Source of the DNA: Parabacteroides sp. PM6-13
Lineage (GTDB): Bacteria > Bacteroidota > Bacteroidia > Bacteroidales > Tannerellaceae
Length of the DNA: 64,000 nucleotides
Assembly: GCF_029892605.1 (NCBI RefSeq)
Contig: NZ_JARXWF010000010.1
Span: 1 to 64,000, forward strand
Reading direction: 5' to 3'
Shown: positions 18,299-27,723 of the stretch, piece after piece
How positions within the stretch are numbered: position 1 is the first letter of the stretch
Layout: each line of letters opens with the position of its first letter
Translations under genes and position numbers: made by a program
The notes under the pieces: model-generated
Database searches by the model: none
Seen by the model: only the letters and a program-made list of their open reading frames with translations
What the model was told of the DNA's origin: nothing

Positions 18299-18341
18299 AA
18301 CGGAGTATTTATAAGTAAAAGCAGTTTCCCAAAAAATGCGA

Positions 18342-19400
18342 TCAAACTGTCGTGAAACGGCTGATGGTGTTCGTTTCGATCGTCTGCGTCGCTTGTCGGC
18401 AATAGGGTAGGGAGGAGGCGCTGATAACCGGTGCTTTCACGCCTTCGCCCAGGCAAAACGGAGCAGTTTCGACGCGTATTTCGTCCCATAATCCGGCTTC
18501 GAGGAAAGAGGTCAACAATTGGCTTCCGCCCTCTACCAACAGACTATGCAGGCGACGTTCATACAATGCCTGCAAAAGCTGTGGCAGCACAGGCAAATCG
18601 TAGTCAAGAACGATATATTCGGTATTTCGTGTGGCGGCCGCCGTACGAGCTGTAAAGACAAGGGTCGGCACCGAATCATCGAGTAGATGATAGTGGGAAG
18701 GGATATTCAAATGACGATCGATCACCACACGCACCGGAGGACGTCCGGTCCAGTGACGCAGCGTGAGCGAAGGGTTATCCAACAGCGCGGTACGCGTCCC
18801 AACCAGAATAGCATCGACCTCCGCACGCAGCTGATGCACCAGCCGCCGTGTGGATGGCAGGGAGAATGTAGTAGCCGGCACGCTATAGTCTTCCCGGTTC
18901 CGATCCAGAAAACCATCGGCGCTCTCGGCCCATTTCAAGTATATATAGGGGCGTTTCTTTTCCTGAAAAGTGATAAAAGTATGGTTGAGCGCGCGGGATT
19001 CGTTCTCCAAAATGCCTGTTTTCACCTCAACGCCGGCCTTCAATAACATACGGACTCCCCTACCCGACACCTCCGGATAAGGATCCAGGCAACCGATCAC
19101 CACACGGGGTATGCGCTTTTGAATAATCAATTCGGCACAAGGCGGGGTTTTCCCATAATGCGAGCAGGGCTCCAGGTTAACATACAAGGTGGAGTCCTGC
19201 AACAATGACTGGTCGCGCACCGAACGGATGGCATTGACCTCCGCATGCGCCTCTCCTACCCGACGATGGTATCCCTCTCCAATAATACGATCCTGATGAA
19301 CAACAACCGCCCCCACCATCGGATTGGGCGAAGTGAATCCTTTTCCCTTTTGTGCCAGCTCCAGGCAACGCCTCATGTAGAGAGAGTGATTATCTTCCAT
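18342..19400 (-). CDS. ribD: Bifunctional riboflavin biosynthesis deaminase/reductase RibD
   Basis: Carries out the second and third committed steps of riboflavin synthesis: deamination of diaminohydroxyphosphoribosylaminopyrimidine and NADPH reduction of the ribosyl group. Residues 1-145 are the deaminase domain with zinc ligands in HAEVNAIRS and EPCSHYGKTPPC. Residues about 146-352 are the RibD C-terminal reductase, opening with PYIYLKWAESADGFL and containing LVGTRTALLDNPSLTLR and LLVEGGSQLLTSFLE. The length (352 aa) is typical. It lies 25 bp downstream of porZ on the same strand and no other rib gene is in the window. Confidence 0.95.
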   Translation of the reverse strand: MEDNHSLYMRRCLELAQKGKGFTSPNPMVGAVVVHQDRIIGEGYHRRVGEAHAEVNAIRSVRDQSLLQDSTLYVNLEPCSHYGKTPPCAELIIQKRIPRVVIGCLDPYPEVSGRGVRMLLKAGVEVKTGILENESRALNHTFITFQEKKRPYIYLKWAESADGFLDRNREDYSVPATTFSLPSTRRLVHQLRAEVDAILVGTRTALLDNPSLTLRHWTGRPPVRVVIDRHLNIPSHYHLLDDSVPTLVFTARTAAATRNTEYIVLDYDLPVLPQLLQALYERRLHSLLVEGGSQLLTSFLEAGLWDEIRVETAPFCLGEGVKAPVISASSLPYCRQATQTIETNTISRFTTV

Positions 19401-19425
19401 GTGATTTCTTTACGAAGGAGATTTG

Positions 19426-21753
19426 TTATTTGACAACCATGATCTTAGTCACCACGCTTTCGCTCCGGTTTGGCTCGGAGGCGATCACCAGATAGATGCC
19501 TGTAGAGACGCGTTCGCCGTTGCGTTTGCGGCAGTCCCAGGTAAATTCTCCACCCAGCGACTTGCCCTGCACCAACAGGTTACCGTTTATATCGGTTATC
19601 TTCACGTTCGATTCGGCCATAAGTCCGGTAATCGTTACCCGATCCTCATATTCGGGGCGTACCGGATTCGGGTAGGCATAGACGTTGGAATAGTTTTCTC
19701 GTCCTTCGGTCGCACCACCCATATAAGAGACAATGCCTTTATCGGTTCCGATAAAGCCTTCGCCCGTGACCGGATTGATCGCAATCGACTCCACCCGGTT
19801 CGAAGGCAGCGGTGAGCTCTCAGCCGTGAAATGTTCTACGGTCTCTTTTCCGTCTTCCGACAGAATGAATAATCCATGCCCGTCAGTGCCGATCCATTTG
19901 CGGTTTCCTCCGTCGATAACGATGGTCAGTACAGTCACTCCGTCCATATAGAGAGCCGGCATGCCATCGTCGCCTGTGCGTATAAGACGGTTGGCATACA
20001 GATTTTCCGGATTGCTCAAGGCGATCTCAGGCAGCGGGATCACGATCGGTCCCAGGTTCGTACCGATCCAGATCTCTCCGTTCTGGTCTTCGGCGATACA
20101 ATAGTAAGCATTGGCACTAATGACGCCATCATCTGTGTTGCGGGTCTTAAACGTAGGAAAGAAATGATCTGTCTCAGCTACCTCATCAAAGACATACACG
20201 CCGACACCCGTTTTCGCCCTTTCCAGGTTCACCCATTTGTGATTATTGGAGCGAACCAATATCTCATCGACGGCGTATCTCTCCGATCCGCTCAGGTCGT
20301 TGCCGGAATCGGCATACGAATCCCAAGTCCCGTCCGGCTTTAGTTTATGAATCGGATGCGCCACTTCGCTGTTTGTCATCCAAAGATTATTGTCTTGATC
20401 GAACACCAGGCCTTGCACACGAATATAATGGCGGCTTTTGGGATCGACTGATTCCAGGGCACTATTGTCTTTGTCATGCAATTTCACCAACTCCCTGTCC
20501 TGAAATTCATACAGCCCTTCGCCCCAGGAAGAGGCAAAAATATGTTCTTTGTCCTGCGGATCGACGGCAACGGAAAGGATATCTTTAAAATCGACGCCCG
20601 TCTGCTCCTTGATCTTTTTCCTGTCGAAGGTAAACCAGGCATCTTCCGCAAAATCTTCCTCTGTATCATAGATTGTCAAGGTGCCGTGTGTATTATCCCG
20701 GTCAATGCCTCTACCTCCGGCAGCGATATACAAACGTCCTCTGTCGAAGATCATCGAAGCCGCCCGGTTGATCCGCGGTCCTTCGATATAGATGCCGGAA
20801 AGGAATTGTTCGAAGTCATTGGCCGTGTCTTTCTGGCGAATACCTTTCAGCATCTCTGTCCCGGCTGCGATCCAATACGTGTTCTCTTTGATGGACGAGA
20901 TGCCATAGATCGTACCGGTATTAACGGTCTGCGTATTGGTCAGTGAAGAAGAGATATAGGCACGACTGGAAGAATAGGCCAACAGTTTATCGTTCTGGAG
21001 CGTCATCCCCTGAATATCTGTGGCATTCAGCAGGGTAGAGACGGTTCCGTCGGCTTTCAGGTAATAGATACCCGCCCCTTTCATCAGAAAGCAGAGCGCA
21101 TCCTGAAACAAGACAATCTTACGCACGTTTTGTGCATTCCCCTTCGGAAAGCTCACATCGAACGACTCCCATTTAGAGGGGTCGAGCAGGTTCTCATTCA
21201 TCGAGGCCTGCTTTAATCCGTTAGCCGTAGCCGCGTATATCTTATTATCCCGGATACAGGTAGCATAGACCTGATAGGGCAATTTATAGGTATTGCTGAT
21301 TTCCCCTTTTCCCATATGGAGCATCATCACCCCGAAAGCCGCCGAGATATAGGCATAGTCGCCCTGGAAATTGATATCAAAGATCTCCTTGTCGGCAATA
21401 GAGGTATTGATCATCAAGTGAGGAATATTGGTAAAACCCTTTTCGTCGTATATATCCATATTCCCATTCTGGTAGATCAATAATAGCTTTTTCAGTTCCG
21501 GATGATAGGCCATGTGGCGGATATCGATATCGCTCAATTCACTTTTCATCTTCGCATAGGTACGGATACTCTCATCCTCTTTCCCATAGCTATAGAGTGA
21601 ACCGTCCGCCACGGCAAACACCCGGTTATGTGCTTCGGCCACGATCGTCGTGTTATCGTAAGCCATATACGACTTCCAGGTTCCTATACCCTGCGCCAGG
21701 CCGTAGGAATGAACGGATAAGACAAACAGAAAAATAAATAGTATTCGTTTCAT
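19426..21753 (-). CDS. porZ: PorZ-like type IX secretion beta-propeller protein
   Basis: Surface component (775 aa) that in Porphyromonas gingivalis works with PorU, PorV and PorQ to attach A-LPS to type IX cargo. A signal peptide spans 1-20 (ends in SYGLAQ). The mature start GIGTWKSYMAYDNTTIV and the early propeller repeats (VFAVADGSLYSYGKEDESIRTYAK) match the PorZ N-terminal domain. The middle has two-component-type propeller blades (GLVFDQDNNLWMTN, IAEDQNGEIWIGTNLGPI, WIGTDGHGLFIL). Residues about 690-775 are a type IX C-terminal-like beta domain (VYAYPNPVRPEYEDRVTI ... STGIYLVIAS ... VTKIMVVK). The length is close to the P. gingivalis protein. It lies one base after rdgB. A generic propeller sorting-domain protein is the alternative. 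Confidence 0.82.
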   Translation of the reverse strand: MKRILFIFLFVLSVHSYGLAQGIGTWKSYMAYDNTTIVAEAHNRVFAVADGSLYSYGKEDESIRTYAKMKSELSDIDIRHMAYHPELKKLLLIYQNGNMDIYDEKGFTNIPHLMINTSIADKEIFDINFQGDYAYISAAFGVMMLHMGKGEISNTYKLPYQVYATCIRDNKIYAATANGLKQASMNENLLDPSKWESFDVSFPKGNAQNVRKIVLFQDALCFLMKGAGIYYLKADGTVSTLLNATDIQGMTLQNDKLLAYSSSRAYISSSLTNTQTVNTGTIYGISSIKENTYWIAAGTEMLKGIRQKDTANDFEQFLSGIYIEGPRINRAASMIFDRGRLYIAAGGRGIDRDNTHGTLTIYDTEEDFAEDAWFTFDRKKIKEQTGVDFKDILSVAVDPQDKEHIFASSWGEGLYEFQDRELVKLHDKDNSALESVDPKSRHYIRVQGLVFDQDNNLWMTNSEVAHPIHKLKPDGTWDSYADSGNDLSGSERYAVDEILVRSNNHKWVNLERAKTGVGVYVFDEVAETDHFFPTFKTRNTDDGVISANAYYCIAEDQNGEIWIGTNLGPIVIPLPEIALSNPENLYANRLIRTGDDGMPALYMDGVTVLTIVIDGGNRKWIGTDGHGLFILSEDGKETVEHFTAESSPLPSNRVESIAINPVTGEGFIGTDKGIVSYMGGATEGRENYSNVYAYPNPVRPEYEDRVTITGLMAESNVKITDINGNLLVQGKSLGGEFTWDCRKRNGERVSTGIYLVIASEPNRSESVVTKIMVVK

Positions 21754-21754
21754 A

Positions 21755-22336
21755 TCAGGCGGATAAAGTAGATAAAAAGTCAGCCAGTTTCCGAACAGCC
21801 AGCGCCCGGTGGCTTATGGTGTTCTTGGTCTCATTGCCCATTTCGGCAAAGGTCTGATCATAGCCCGAAGGGATAAAGATCGGATCATAGCCAAAGCCGG
21901 CGTCTCCTCTTTTCTCATCGATAATAGTCCCATTGATGATCCCTTCAAAACAATACTCTTTGCCATCCAGGAGCAAGGCAATCACCGTACGGAAACGAGC
22001 CTGCCGGTTTTCTTTTCCCGCCAGTTCCCGGATCAGCTTTTCCATATTCGCCCGGGCATCGTGCTCGGGACCTGCATAGCGAGCGGAATAGACGCCGGGG
22101 GCATTTCCCAAAGCCTCCACTTCCAAGCCTGTATCGTCGGCAAAGCAATCCAGTCCGTAGTGTTCTTTTATATAGTGAGCCTTCTGAAGGGCATTCCCCT
22201 CCAGGGTGTCGGCTGTTTCGGGTATATCATCCTGGCAATGGATATCCGCCAGGCTGACCAGTTCGACCGTAGGGGGTAAGATCGCTCTCACCTCTTCCAG
22301 CTTATGTTTATTATTGGTTGCAAATACAAGCTTCAT
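21755..22336 (-). CDS. rdgB: Non-canonical purine NTP pyrophosphatase (RdgB/HAM1)
   Basis: Hydrolyses ITP, dITP and XTP to monophosphates, keeping deaminated purines out of nucleic acids. The 193-aa protein has the complete family set: [16 protein letters not shown] at the N-terminus, the nucleotide loop [28 protein letters not shown], and near the C-terminus [13 protein letters not shown] followed by FAEM and NTISHRALA. It is first in a minus-strand group rdgB-porZ-ribD, separated from porZ by one base, so the three are probably co-transcribed. Confidence 0.95.
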   Translation of the reverse strand: MKLVFATNNKHKLEEVRAILPPTVELVSLADIHCQDDIPETADTLEGNALQKAHYIKEHYGLDCFADDTGLEVEALGNAPGVYSARYAGPEHDARANMEKLIRELAGKENRQARFRTVIALLLDGKEYCFEGIINGTIIDEKRGDAGFGYDPIFIPSGYDQTFAEMGNETKNTISHRALAVRKLADFLSTLSA

Positions 22337-22354
22337 ATCGTTTTTATCTATTAA

Positions 22355-22398
22355 AAAAGCATTTTCATACGCTATTTATAACGCAGGAAAATGCTTTT
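22355..22398 (-). terminator. Hairpin between YitT gene and rdgB
   Basis: A 12-bp stem AAAAGCATTTTC / GAAAATGCTTTT with a 20-nt loop and flanking A/T runs. On the minus strand it lies after the leuS-YitT unit and just before rdgB and is followed by a short T run, so it can end the upstream transcript. Confidence 0.55.
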
Positions 22399-22410
22399 AA
22401 TTGTATGAAT

Positions 22411-22494
22411 AAGAAGTTAAGAAGTCAAAGAAGTTAAGAAGTTAAAGTAGCCAACTTCTTAACTTCTTTGACTTCTTTGACTTCTTTGACTTCT
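22411..22494. repeat. Long inverted repeat of the word aagaagtt(a/c)
   Basis: The left arm consists of tandem AAGAAGTTAAG/AAGTCAA words and the right arm (about 22453-22494) of their complement. It begins a few bases after the YitT stop codon on the minus strand. Confidence 0.75.
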
Positions 22495-22498
22495 ATTC

Positions 22499-23377
22499 TT
22501 ACGTCTTAATCTGATCAAACCCTTCGCCATAGACTCCCCGGACAATGCTCTGGGAGATAAAGGCCTGTGGGTCTATCTCTTTGACAAGGCGGAACACCGT
22601 GAGCGATTCCGACTTTTTGGCCAATAACACAATTACCTTGATCGGGCGTTGCGAGTAGCCTCCTTCTCCGTTAAGCAGCGTACATCCCCGCTCCATATCC
22701 TGCAGGATACGCTCTACAATCTCGTCATACTTCTGCGAGAATATAAGGAACTGCACCGACTGGCGATTGGAGTTGATGATCCGATCCAATACATAATTGT
22801 TTACCCCCATTTCCACAAAGCTGAAAACAATCTTTTCAATATCGTGGAAAATGAAATAAGAGGAACCGATAATCACGAAGTCAAAGAGAAGCAAGCCGGT
22901 ACCCATCGATACATTTTTGTATTTATTAATGATAGCCGCCAGGATATCCGTACCCCCGGTGCTTCCGTTGGCGGAGAATATCAACCCCAGTCCGGTACCG
23001 CAAATGCCCCCTCCGATAAGGATAGACATAAACACCTGATCTTTAATGATAGGCACTCCGCCCAATAGTATCTCGAAAAGCGAGAGACTCAGGGAAAGAG
23101 CAAATACACCAAAGATGGTTTTTAAGAGAAATTTGAGACCTAATATCTTGAAGGCAATAGCCAGCAGGATAATATTGATCGCAAAATAGGAGACGGATAC
23201 CGGTATATTCGTCGCGAAATAGATCAGCGTGGCAACACCGGTAAGTCCTCCTGTTACAATTCCATTGGCCAGGATAAATCCATTAAAGCCAAATCCATAA
23301 AGCAGACATCCTATCAGGATGATCACATAGTCTTGGGCGTGGTGGTAGATCCGATGGATCCCTTTTTTTGGTCTCAT
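22499..23377 (-). CDS. YitT-family membrane protein (DUF161/DUF2179)
   Basis: Integral membrane protein (292 aa) with a cytoplasmic nucleotide-sensor-like tail. About six hydrophobic segments lie between residues 15 and 200 (e.g. YVIILIGCLLYGFGFNGFIL, LLFDFVIIGSSYFIFH). The second segment group contains the family glycines NGIVTGGLTGVATLIYF and the repeat GSTGGTDILAAIINKY. Residues about 225-280 match DUF2179 (ERILQDMERGCTLLNGEGGYS). The function of YitT proteins is not established. Four bases separate it from leuS, which it follows on the same strand. Confidence 0.9.
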   Translation of the reverse strand: MRPKKGIHRIYHHAQDYVIILIGCLLYGFGFNGFILANGIVTGGLTGVATLIYFATNIPVSVSYFAINIILLAIAFKILGLKFLLKTIFGVFALSLSLSLFEILLGGVPIIKDQVFMSILIGGGICGTGLGLIFSANGSTGGTDILAAIINKYKNVSMGTGLLLFDFVIIGSSYFIFHDIEKIVFSFVEMGVNNYVLDRIINSNRQSVQFLIFSQKYDEIVERILQDMERGCTLLNGEGGYSQRPIKVIVLLAKKSESLTVFRLVKEIDPQAFISQSIVRGVYGEGFDQIKT

Positions 23378-23381
23378 TTAG

Positions 23382-26300
23382 TTAGATGACGATGTTTACA
23401 ATTTTTCCAGGTACGACAATTACCTTTTTAGGCACCTTGCCGTCCATCCACTTAGCGGAATTATCATGGCTAAGCGCTGCCTTTTCAACATCTTCTTTCT
23501 TCATATCAGCCGGTAACTCCAGATTAAAACGGGCTTTCCCGTTGAATGAGATGGCGTATGTTACGCTGTTTTCCTTCAGATACTCTTCGTTGTACGCGGG
23601 CCATTCGGCATCGCAAATGGTTGTTTCGTGTCCTAAGACATGCCACAACTCTTCCGTGATATGCGGTGCAAAAGGAGCCAACACCACCAACAGCGGTTCG
23701 AGGATCGCTTTCTTATTGCATTTCAGGCTGGTCAACTCATTCACACAAATCATAAAGGCACTAATGGATGTGTTGAATGAGAAATGTTCGATATCCCATG
23801 CTACCTTCTTGATCAGCTTGTGCAATGCTTTCAGTTCATCAGCCGTAGCAGCCTCGTCGGTCACCAATAAGTTTCCTTCCCGGCTATAGAACAGTCCCCA
23901 GGTCTTTTTCAGGAAACGGTGAACACCATCGATACCATTCGTATCCCAAGGCTTGGATTGCTCCAACGGTCCTAAGAACATTTCATACAAACGCAAGGTG
24001 TCTGCACCGAACTTATCGACAATCATATCCGGATTCACCACGTTGAACATCGACTTAGACATCTTTTCAATCGCCCATCCACAGATATATTTATCTTCTT
24101 CCAGGATAAACTCGGCAGTCTTGTACTCCGGATTCCAGTTACGGAACGCTTCGAGATCCAATATATCATTGCTGACAATATTCACATCAACGTGCAACGG
24201 AGTCGTTTCATACTGATCTTTCAGGTTCAGCGATACAAATTTATTGGTTCCATTGATGCGATACACAAAATTGGAACGTCCCTGGATCATACCCTGATTG
24301 ATCAGTTTCTGGAAAGGTTCTTCGTTCTTGATAATACCCAGGTCGAACAGGAATTTATTCCAGAAGCGGCTATAAATAAGATGGCCTGTCGCATGCTCGG
24401 TACCACCCAGATACAGGTCGACATTCTGCCAATAAGCATTCACATCCTTATCAACCAACGCCTTGTCGTTGTGCGGATCTTCATAGCGAATATAATAGGC
24501 CGACGATCCGGCAAAGCCCGGCATGGTATTCAATTCCAATGGGAAAATGGTTTTATGATCAATCCGGGCGGTATCCACCACCTCTTCGTTCAGGATATCC
24601 CATGCCCAAACCGTTGCATTCCCCAAAGGAGGATCACCGGCCGCTGTAGGCAGGAAACGACTCACTTCCGGCAACTTCAATGGCAACTTATCCAATGGAA
24701 GCATCTGTGGCAAACCATCGGCATCGTAATAAACCGGGAACGGTTCGCCCCAATAGCGCTGGCGGCTAAAGATGGCATCGCGCAAACGGAAGTTTACCTT
24801 CACCTTACCCAGTCCCTTTTCTTCCACATATTGTTTGGTCTTGGCTATCGCCTCCTGTACCTCCAGGCCATTCAACACCAAACCACCTTCCAGCCCTTTC
24901 CCAGGTTGGGGCGAATTGGTCATAATGCCCTCTTTGGCATCAAAACTTTCTTCAGAGATATCACAGCCTTCGATCAATGGAATGATCGGCAGATTGAAAT
25001 GTTTGGCAAACGCATAGTCGCGGCTGTCGTGTCCCGGCACCGCCATAATGGCGCCCGTTCCGTAGCCGGCCAATACATAGTCGCTGATCCAAACAGGAAT
25101 ATCCTCGCCCGTCAACGGATTGACCGCGTATGATCCGGAGAAAACACCGGTCACCTTCTTTTCAGCGATACGTTCCCGTTCGGTTTTCTTTTTAGTGGCC
25201 GCCTTATAGGCCTCAACGGCCTCTTTTTGCTCCGCGGTTGTCAACACATCTACCAATTCACTCTCCGGAGCCAATACCATAAAGGTAACACCAAAGATCG
25301 TATCGGCACGGGTGGTGAATACGGTAAAACACCTCTCCCCCGTCCCCTCTCCACAAGAGAGGGGTGTGTTCGGTATACTTTTTTGATCTAAATAGTCTTT
25401 TATTTGATTCGCAACGGATTGGGGATTGGCTAGTACTTCGTTGTTTGTGAAACGGATTACTTGGAAGCCTTGATCATTTAGAATCCGAGTACGCAGCTCA
25501 TCTTTTTCCTTTTGCTCGGAGGTTTGATGTATGCCGCCATCCACTTCAATAATGACAGATTTCTCTAAATTAATAAAGTCTGCAATATATCCATTTACAA
25601 TATGCTGTCTACGAATTTTATAACCTATTTGCCCTGCCCTCAATGCTTGCCAAAGCGCATCTTCTGCTTCCGTCTGATTAGCCCTGTATTCTTTTGCAAT
25701 ATCAATCAACAAATTCCAATTCCGCGAATCGGTAGTCTCCTTAAAAGACCCTTTAGGGTCTCTTTCTCCCCTCTCTTGTGGAGAGGGGTTGGGGGAGAGG
25801 TGAAATACAATCTCCGCCCCTTCGCTTCGTCCGATCCAGTTGCGTTGGGTTTCTTTCAAGGAATCGGTCCAGTCGATGGTGTCCAATCCATCCAACAAAC
25901 GTTGTGCATAAGCCGACACACGCAAACACCATTGGCGCATTACCTTCTGCTCCACCGGATAGCCACCTCGTTCGGACACCCCGTTGACCACTTCATCATT
26001 GGCCAAAACGGTACCCAAGTCGGCACACCAGTTCACCATCGTATCGCCCAGGTAAGCAATCCGGAAATCCAATAATACCTCCTGTTTTTCCTTTTCGCTC
26101 ATGGCTTTCCACTCGTCGGCGGTGAAGGAATACTTACCTCCGTTGGCCACGTTCAAACCGTCGGTTCCTACCTGTTCGAAAGCGCTGACCAATTCTTCAA
26201 TCGGACGGGCCTGCTGTTCATCATAGCAATAATAGCTATTGAACATCTTGATAAAAGCCCATTGCGTCCAGTGATAATAATCCGGTTCGGAGGTACGCAC

Positions 26301-26669
26301 CTCACGACTCCAGTCGAAACTAAAACCGATCTTATCCATCTGCTCACGATAGCGCGCGATGTTCTTTTCGGTCGTAATAGCCGGATGTTGCCCGGTTTGT
26401 ATAGCATATTGTTCCGCCGGCAACCCATAGGCATCGTAACCCATCGGATGCAACACATTGAAACCTTGCAGTCGTTTATATCTGGAATAAATATCAGAAG
26501 CAATGTATCCGAGCGGATGGCCTACATGTAGCCCTGCTCCTGATGGGTAAGGAAACATATCCAACACGTAGTATTTGGGTTTACTCGCATCTTCTTTCAC
26601 TTTGTAAACCGCATGGGCATTCCACCAGGCCTGCCATTTCTTCTCAATTTCTCTGAAATTGTACTCCAT
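23382..26669 (-). CDS. leuS: Leucyl-tRNA synthetase with in-frame DUF559 insertion
   Basis: Charges tRNA-Leu. The start is set at the ATG at 26669 ([13 protein letters not shown]); an upstream frame to 26741 is open but does not resemble the family and overlaps the promoter. The class I motifs are intact: HIGH form GLHVGH near residue 46 and KMSKS in [10 protein letters not shown]. The CP1 editing domain has the Thr-rich TTRADTIFG and [13 protein letters not shown] with the conserved Asp. The protein is 1095 aa, about 158 more than usual. The excess, residues ~289-446, is a DUF559 endonuclease-like domain bordered by low-complexity [10 protein letters not shown] and SCGEGTGER. Removing it restores normal size (~937 aa). 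Both parts look undamaged. It is probably functional, with the extra domain on a CP1 surface loop. Confidence 0.93.
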   Translation of the reverse strand: MEYNFREIEKKWQAWWNAHAVYKVKEDASKPKYYVLDMFPYPSGAGLHVGHPLGYIASDIYSRYKRLQGFNVLHPMGYDAYGLPAEQYAIQTGQHPAITTEKNIARYREQMDKIGFSFDWSREVRTSEPDYYHWTQWAFIKMFNSYYCYDEQQARPIEELVSAFEQVGTDGLNVANGGKYSFTADEWKAMSEKEKQEVLLDFRIAYLGDTMVNWCADLGTVLANDEVVNGVSERGGYPVEQKVMRQWCLRVSAYAQRLLDGLDTIDWTDSLKETQRNWIGRSEGAEIVFHLSPNPSPQERGERDPKGSFKETTDSRNWNLLIDIAKEYRANQTEAEDALWQALRAGQIGYKIRRQHIVNGYIADFINLEKSVIIEVDGGIHQTSEQKEKDELRTRILNDQGFQVIRFTNNEVLANPQSVANQIKDYLDQKSIPNTPLSCGEGTGERCFTVFTTRADTIFGVTFMVLAPESELVDVLTTAEQKEAVEAYKAATKKKTERERIAEKKVTGVFSGSYAVNPLTGEDIPVWISDYVLAGYGTGAIMAVPGHDSRDYAFAKHFNLPIIPLIEGCDISEESFDAKEGIMTNSPQPGKGLEGGLVLNGLEVQEAIAKTKQYVEEKGLGKVKVNFRLRDAIFSRQRYWGEPFPVYYDADGLPQMLPLDKLPLKLPEVSRFLPTAAGDPPLGNATVWAWDILNEEVVDTARIDHKTIFPLELNTMPGFAGSSAYYIRYEDPHNDKALVDKDVNAYWQNVDLYLGGTEHATGHLIYSRFWNKFLFDLGIIKNEEPFQKLINQGMIQGRSNFVYRINGTNKFVSLNLKDQYETTPLHVDVNIVSNDILDLEAFRNWNPEYKTAEFILEEDKYICGWAIEKMSKSMFNVVNPDMIVDKFGADTLRLYEMFLGPLEQSKPWDTNGIDGVHRFLKKTWGLFYSREGNLLVTDEAATADELKALHKLIKKVAWDIEHFSFNTSISAFMICVNELTSLKCNKKAILEPLLVVLAPFAPHITEELWHVLGHETTICDAEWPAYNEEYLKENSVTYAISFNGKARFNLELPADMKKEDVEKAALSHDNSAKWMDGKVPKKVIVVPGKIVNIVI
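25330..25802 (-). mobile_element. DUF559 element inserted in leuS, with 35-bp terminal inverted repeats
   Basis: A 473-bp unit inside leuS. Its ends, 25330-25364 and 25768-25802, are inverted repeats matching at 33 of 35 positions (outer CACCTCTCCCCC, inner CCCCTCTC-cacaa-GAGAGGGG hairpin). Between them the leuS frame encodes a DUF559 domain: [46 protein letters not shown] and FTNNEVL. These carry the Glu, Asp and E-x-D residues of a PD-(D/E)xK-like nuclease. A palindrome AGACCCTTTAGGGTCT (25746-25761) abuts the right end. Flanks share only AAA, so a target duplication is uncertain. There is no start codon or promoter of its own; it is translated as part of LeuRS. Confidence 0.85.
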
Positions 26670-26738
26670 TTTACTATTTATTCTATATAAGACAATTAGA
26701 GGACACCTCACTCCGCATCCTCTCTCATTTACAGCGCA

Positions 26739-26746
26739 CAAAGTTA
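26739..26746 (-). promoter_or_regulatory. -7 box (TAACTTTG) of leuS
   Basis: On the minus strand TAACTTTG fits TAnnTTTG, 70 bp upstream of the chosen leuS start. It supports the shorter LeuRS reading frame. Confidence 0.5.
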
Positions 26747-26769
26747 GTTAATTATTTCAAAACAGCTTC

Positions 26770-27040
26770 TTACTTCGCGAAACCTATTTTGGGCATAGGA
26801 TCATTTCCTTTTTGCTTATTGATTTTTGCCAATTCAGCTAAAGCGATGTATATATCATCGAAATCTGTAACCTCCCCAACTTGAGGTCACAAATTGTGAC
26901 CTCAAGTTGGTATCTTCCTGATTTGTAAGCTGAAACATAAAATCAGAAGGGAATCTGATTATATTTCGCTTTACCGCCTGATTCAACACTTTCGTCTCAA
27001 TTCCATACATCTCCGCCAGGTCATAATCCAGCATAACCAA
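26770..27040 (-). pseudogene. Broken ORF6N-domain gene
   Basis: Remnant of a KilA-N/ORF6N-type DNA-binding protein, a family common on Bacteroidales mobile elements. The frame starting at 27040 gives a good N-terminal ORF6N match (MLDYDLAEMYGIETKVLNQA, KRNIIRFPSDFMFQL, LRSQFVTSSWGGYRFR) and then stops at 26855. Shifting frame at that point gives DDIYIALAELAKINKQKG and PMPKIGFAK, ending at the stop at 26770, which looks like the family's C-terminus. The central part and the first residues are missing, so this is an internally deleted, frameshifted relic. It contains the 25-bp palindrome 26881-26905. Confidence 0.7.
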
Positions 27041-27080
27041 ACGAATTTAACAGCCATATGAGGCATCAAAATCAAAAAAT

Positions 27081-27202
27081 CAAAGTGTAAGCAAAAAGGC
27101 GATTTTGCTTTACAATATGATACGTTAAAAAGTGTTACTCGCGGGACTAATTTTAAATACCCCTACGTTTTCGGAAAAATACTCGGTCGATTTTGACAAA
27201 AT
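27081..27202 (+). repeat. Dispersed ~120-bp repeat, copy 1
   Basis: Begins CAAAGTGTAAGCAAAAA and contains a small hairpin (GTAAGCAAAA/TTTTGCTTTAC), then TACGTTAAAAAGTGTTACTC and TACCCCTACGTTTTCGG, and ends GACAAAATG. A near-identical copy in the same orientation lies at 56146-56268, and each copy is followed by long hairpins. No reading frame is conserved in it. Confidence 0.85.
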
Positions 27203-27322
27203 GACAAAATACCAAAAGGCGCAAAGCCATTTCAAGGTTCATCTCACGATGGCGTATTTTTTTTACAATATAATAAAATCGGAGGGAATGTGAAGATTTG
27301 TGGGAAAGCACGCCGCAGGCGT

Positions 27323-27496
27323 GAGATTATGCATAACCGTATGCAAGCGTAGCGCAGCTTACGGTAGTAAATCCTCTATATAAAAAGCCCCGCAGGGGGC
27401 GGGATTATGGCAGATCTCACACCTGCGGCGCTTGATTGACAGGGAGTCGCTATACCGTAAGCTGCGCTATGCTTGCATACGGTTATGCATAATCTC
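27323..27496. repeat. Long hairpin with 44-bp arms
   Basis: Arms 27323-27366 and 27453-27496 match at 43 of 44 positions; the single mismatch still pairs as G-U in RNA. The 86-bp loop contains further GC-rich palindromic words (CCCCGCAGGGGGCGGG). Outside the arms, GCAGGCGTG and GCGCTTGCAGCGC continue the symmetry loosely. This fits a REP-like palindromic unit. Confidence 0.85.
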
Positions 27497-27691
27497 GCGC
27501 TTGCAGCGCAATCCCCACCTTCCCATCTTGGAAGATTTTCTTTATATGCCCTTCAACCATGAATATATATCCCACCTTCATCATTACACTACCTGAATTC
27601 AATTACGCATTCACCGGATGAAGCTATTTCAAGATCTTCCGATTCTTCTGCGAAAAAAGGGGGATAGATGAAAAATTGCCTATTTTTTCCG

Positions 27692-27699
27692 TATGTTTG
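27692..27699 (+). promoter_or_regulatory. -7 box (TATGTTTG) of namZ-like gene
   Basis: TATGTTTG fits TAnnTTTG, 25 bp before the start codon. Confidence 0.5.
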
Positions 27700-27723
27700 C
27701 ATAAGGCTTAGAATAAAGTATTT

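Larger units (their letters stand above)
27041..27723. other. Gene-free interval before namZ
   Basis: About 680 bp holding the dispersed repeat, an unremarkable A/T-rich stretch (27203-27300), the long hairpin and the namZ promoter. No credible reading frame was seen. Confidence 0.7.

Noticed and set aside
24192-25133. A 313-aa open frame on the plus strand
   Set aside because: Antisense to leuS and low in any family signal.
25330-25802. Intein explanation for the leuS insertion
   Set aside because: No N-terminal Cys/Ser splice block, no C-terminal His-Asn followed by Cys/Ser/Thr, and no HINT domain; the ends are inverted repeats instead.
27300-27500. CRISPR array
   Set aside because: The repeats are inverted arms of one hairpin, not regular direct repeats with unique spacers; no cas gene is present.
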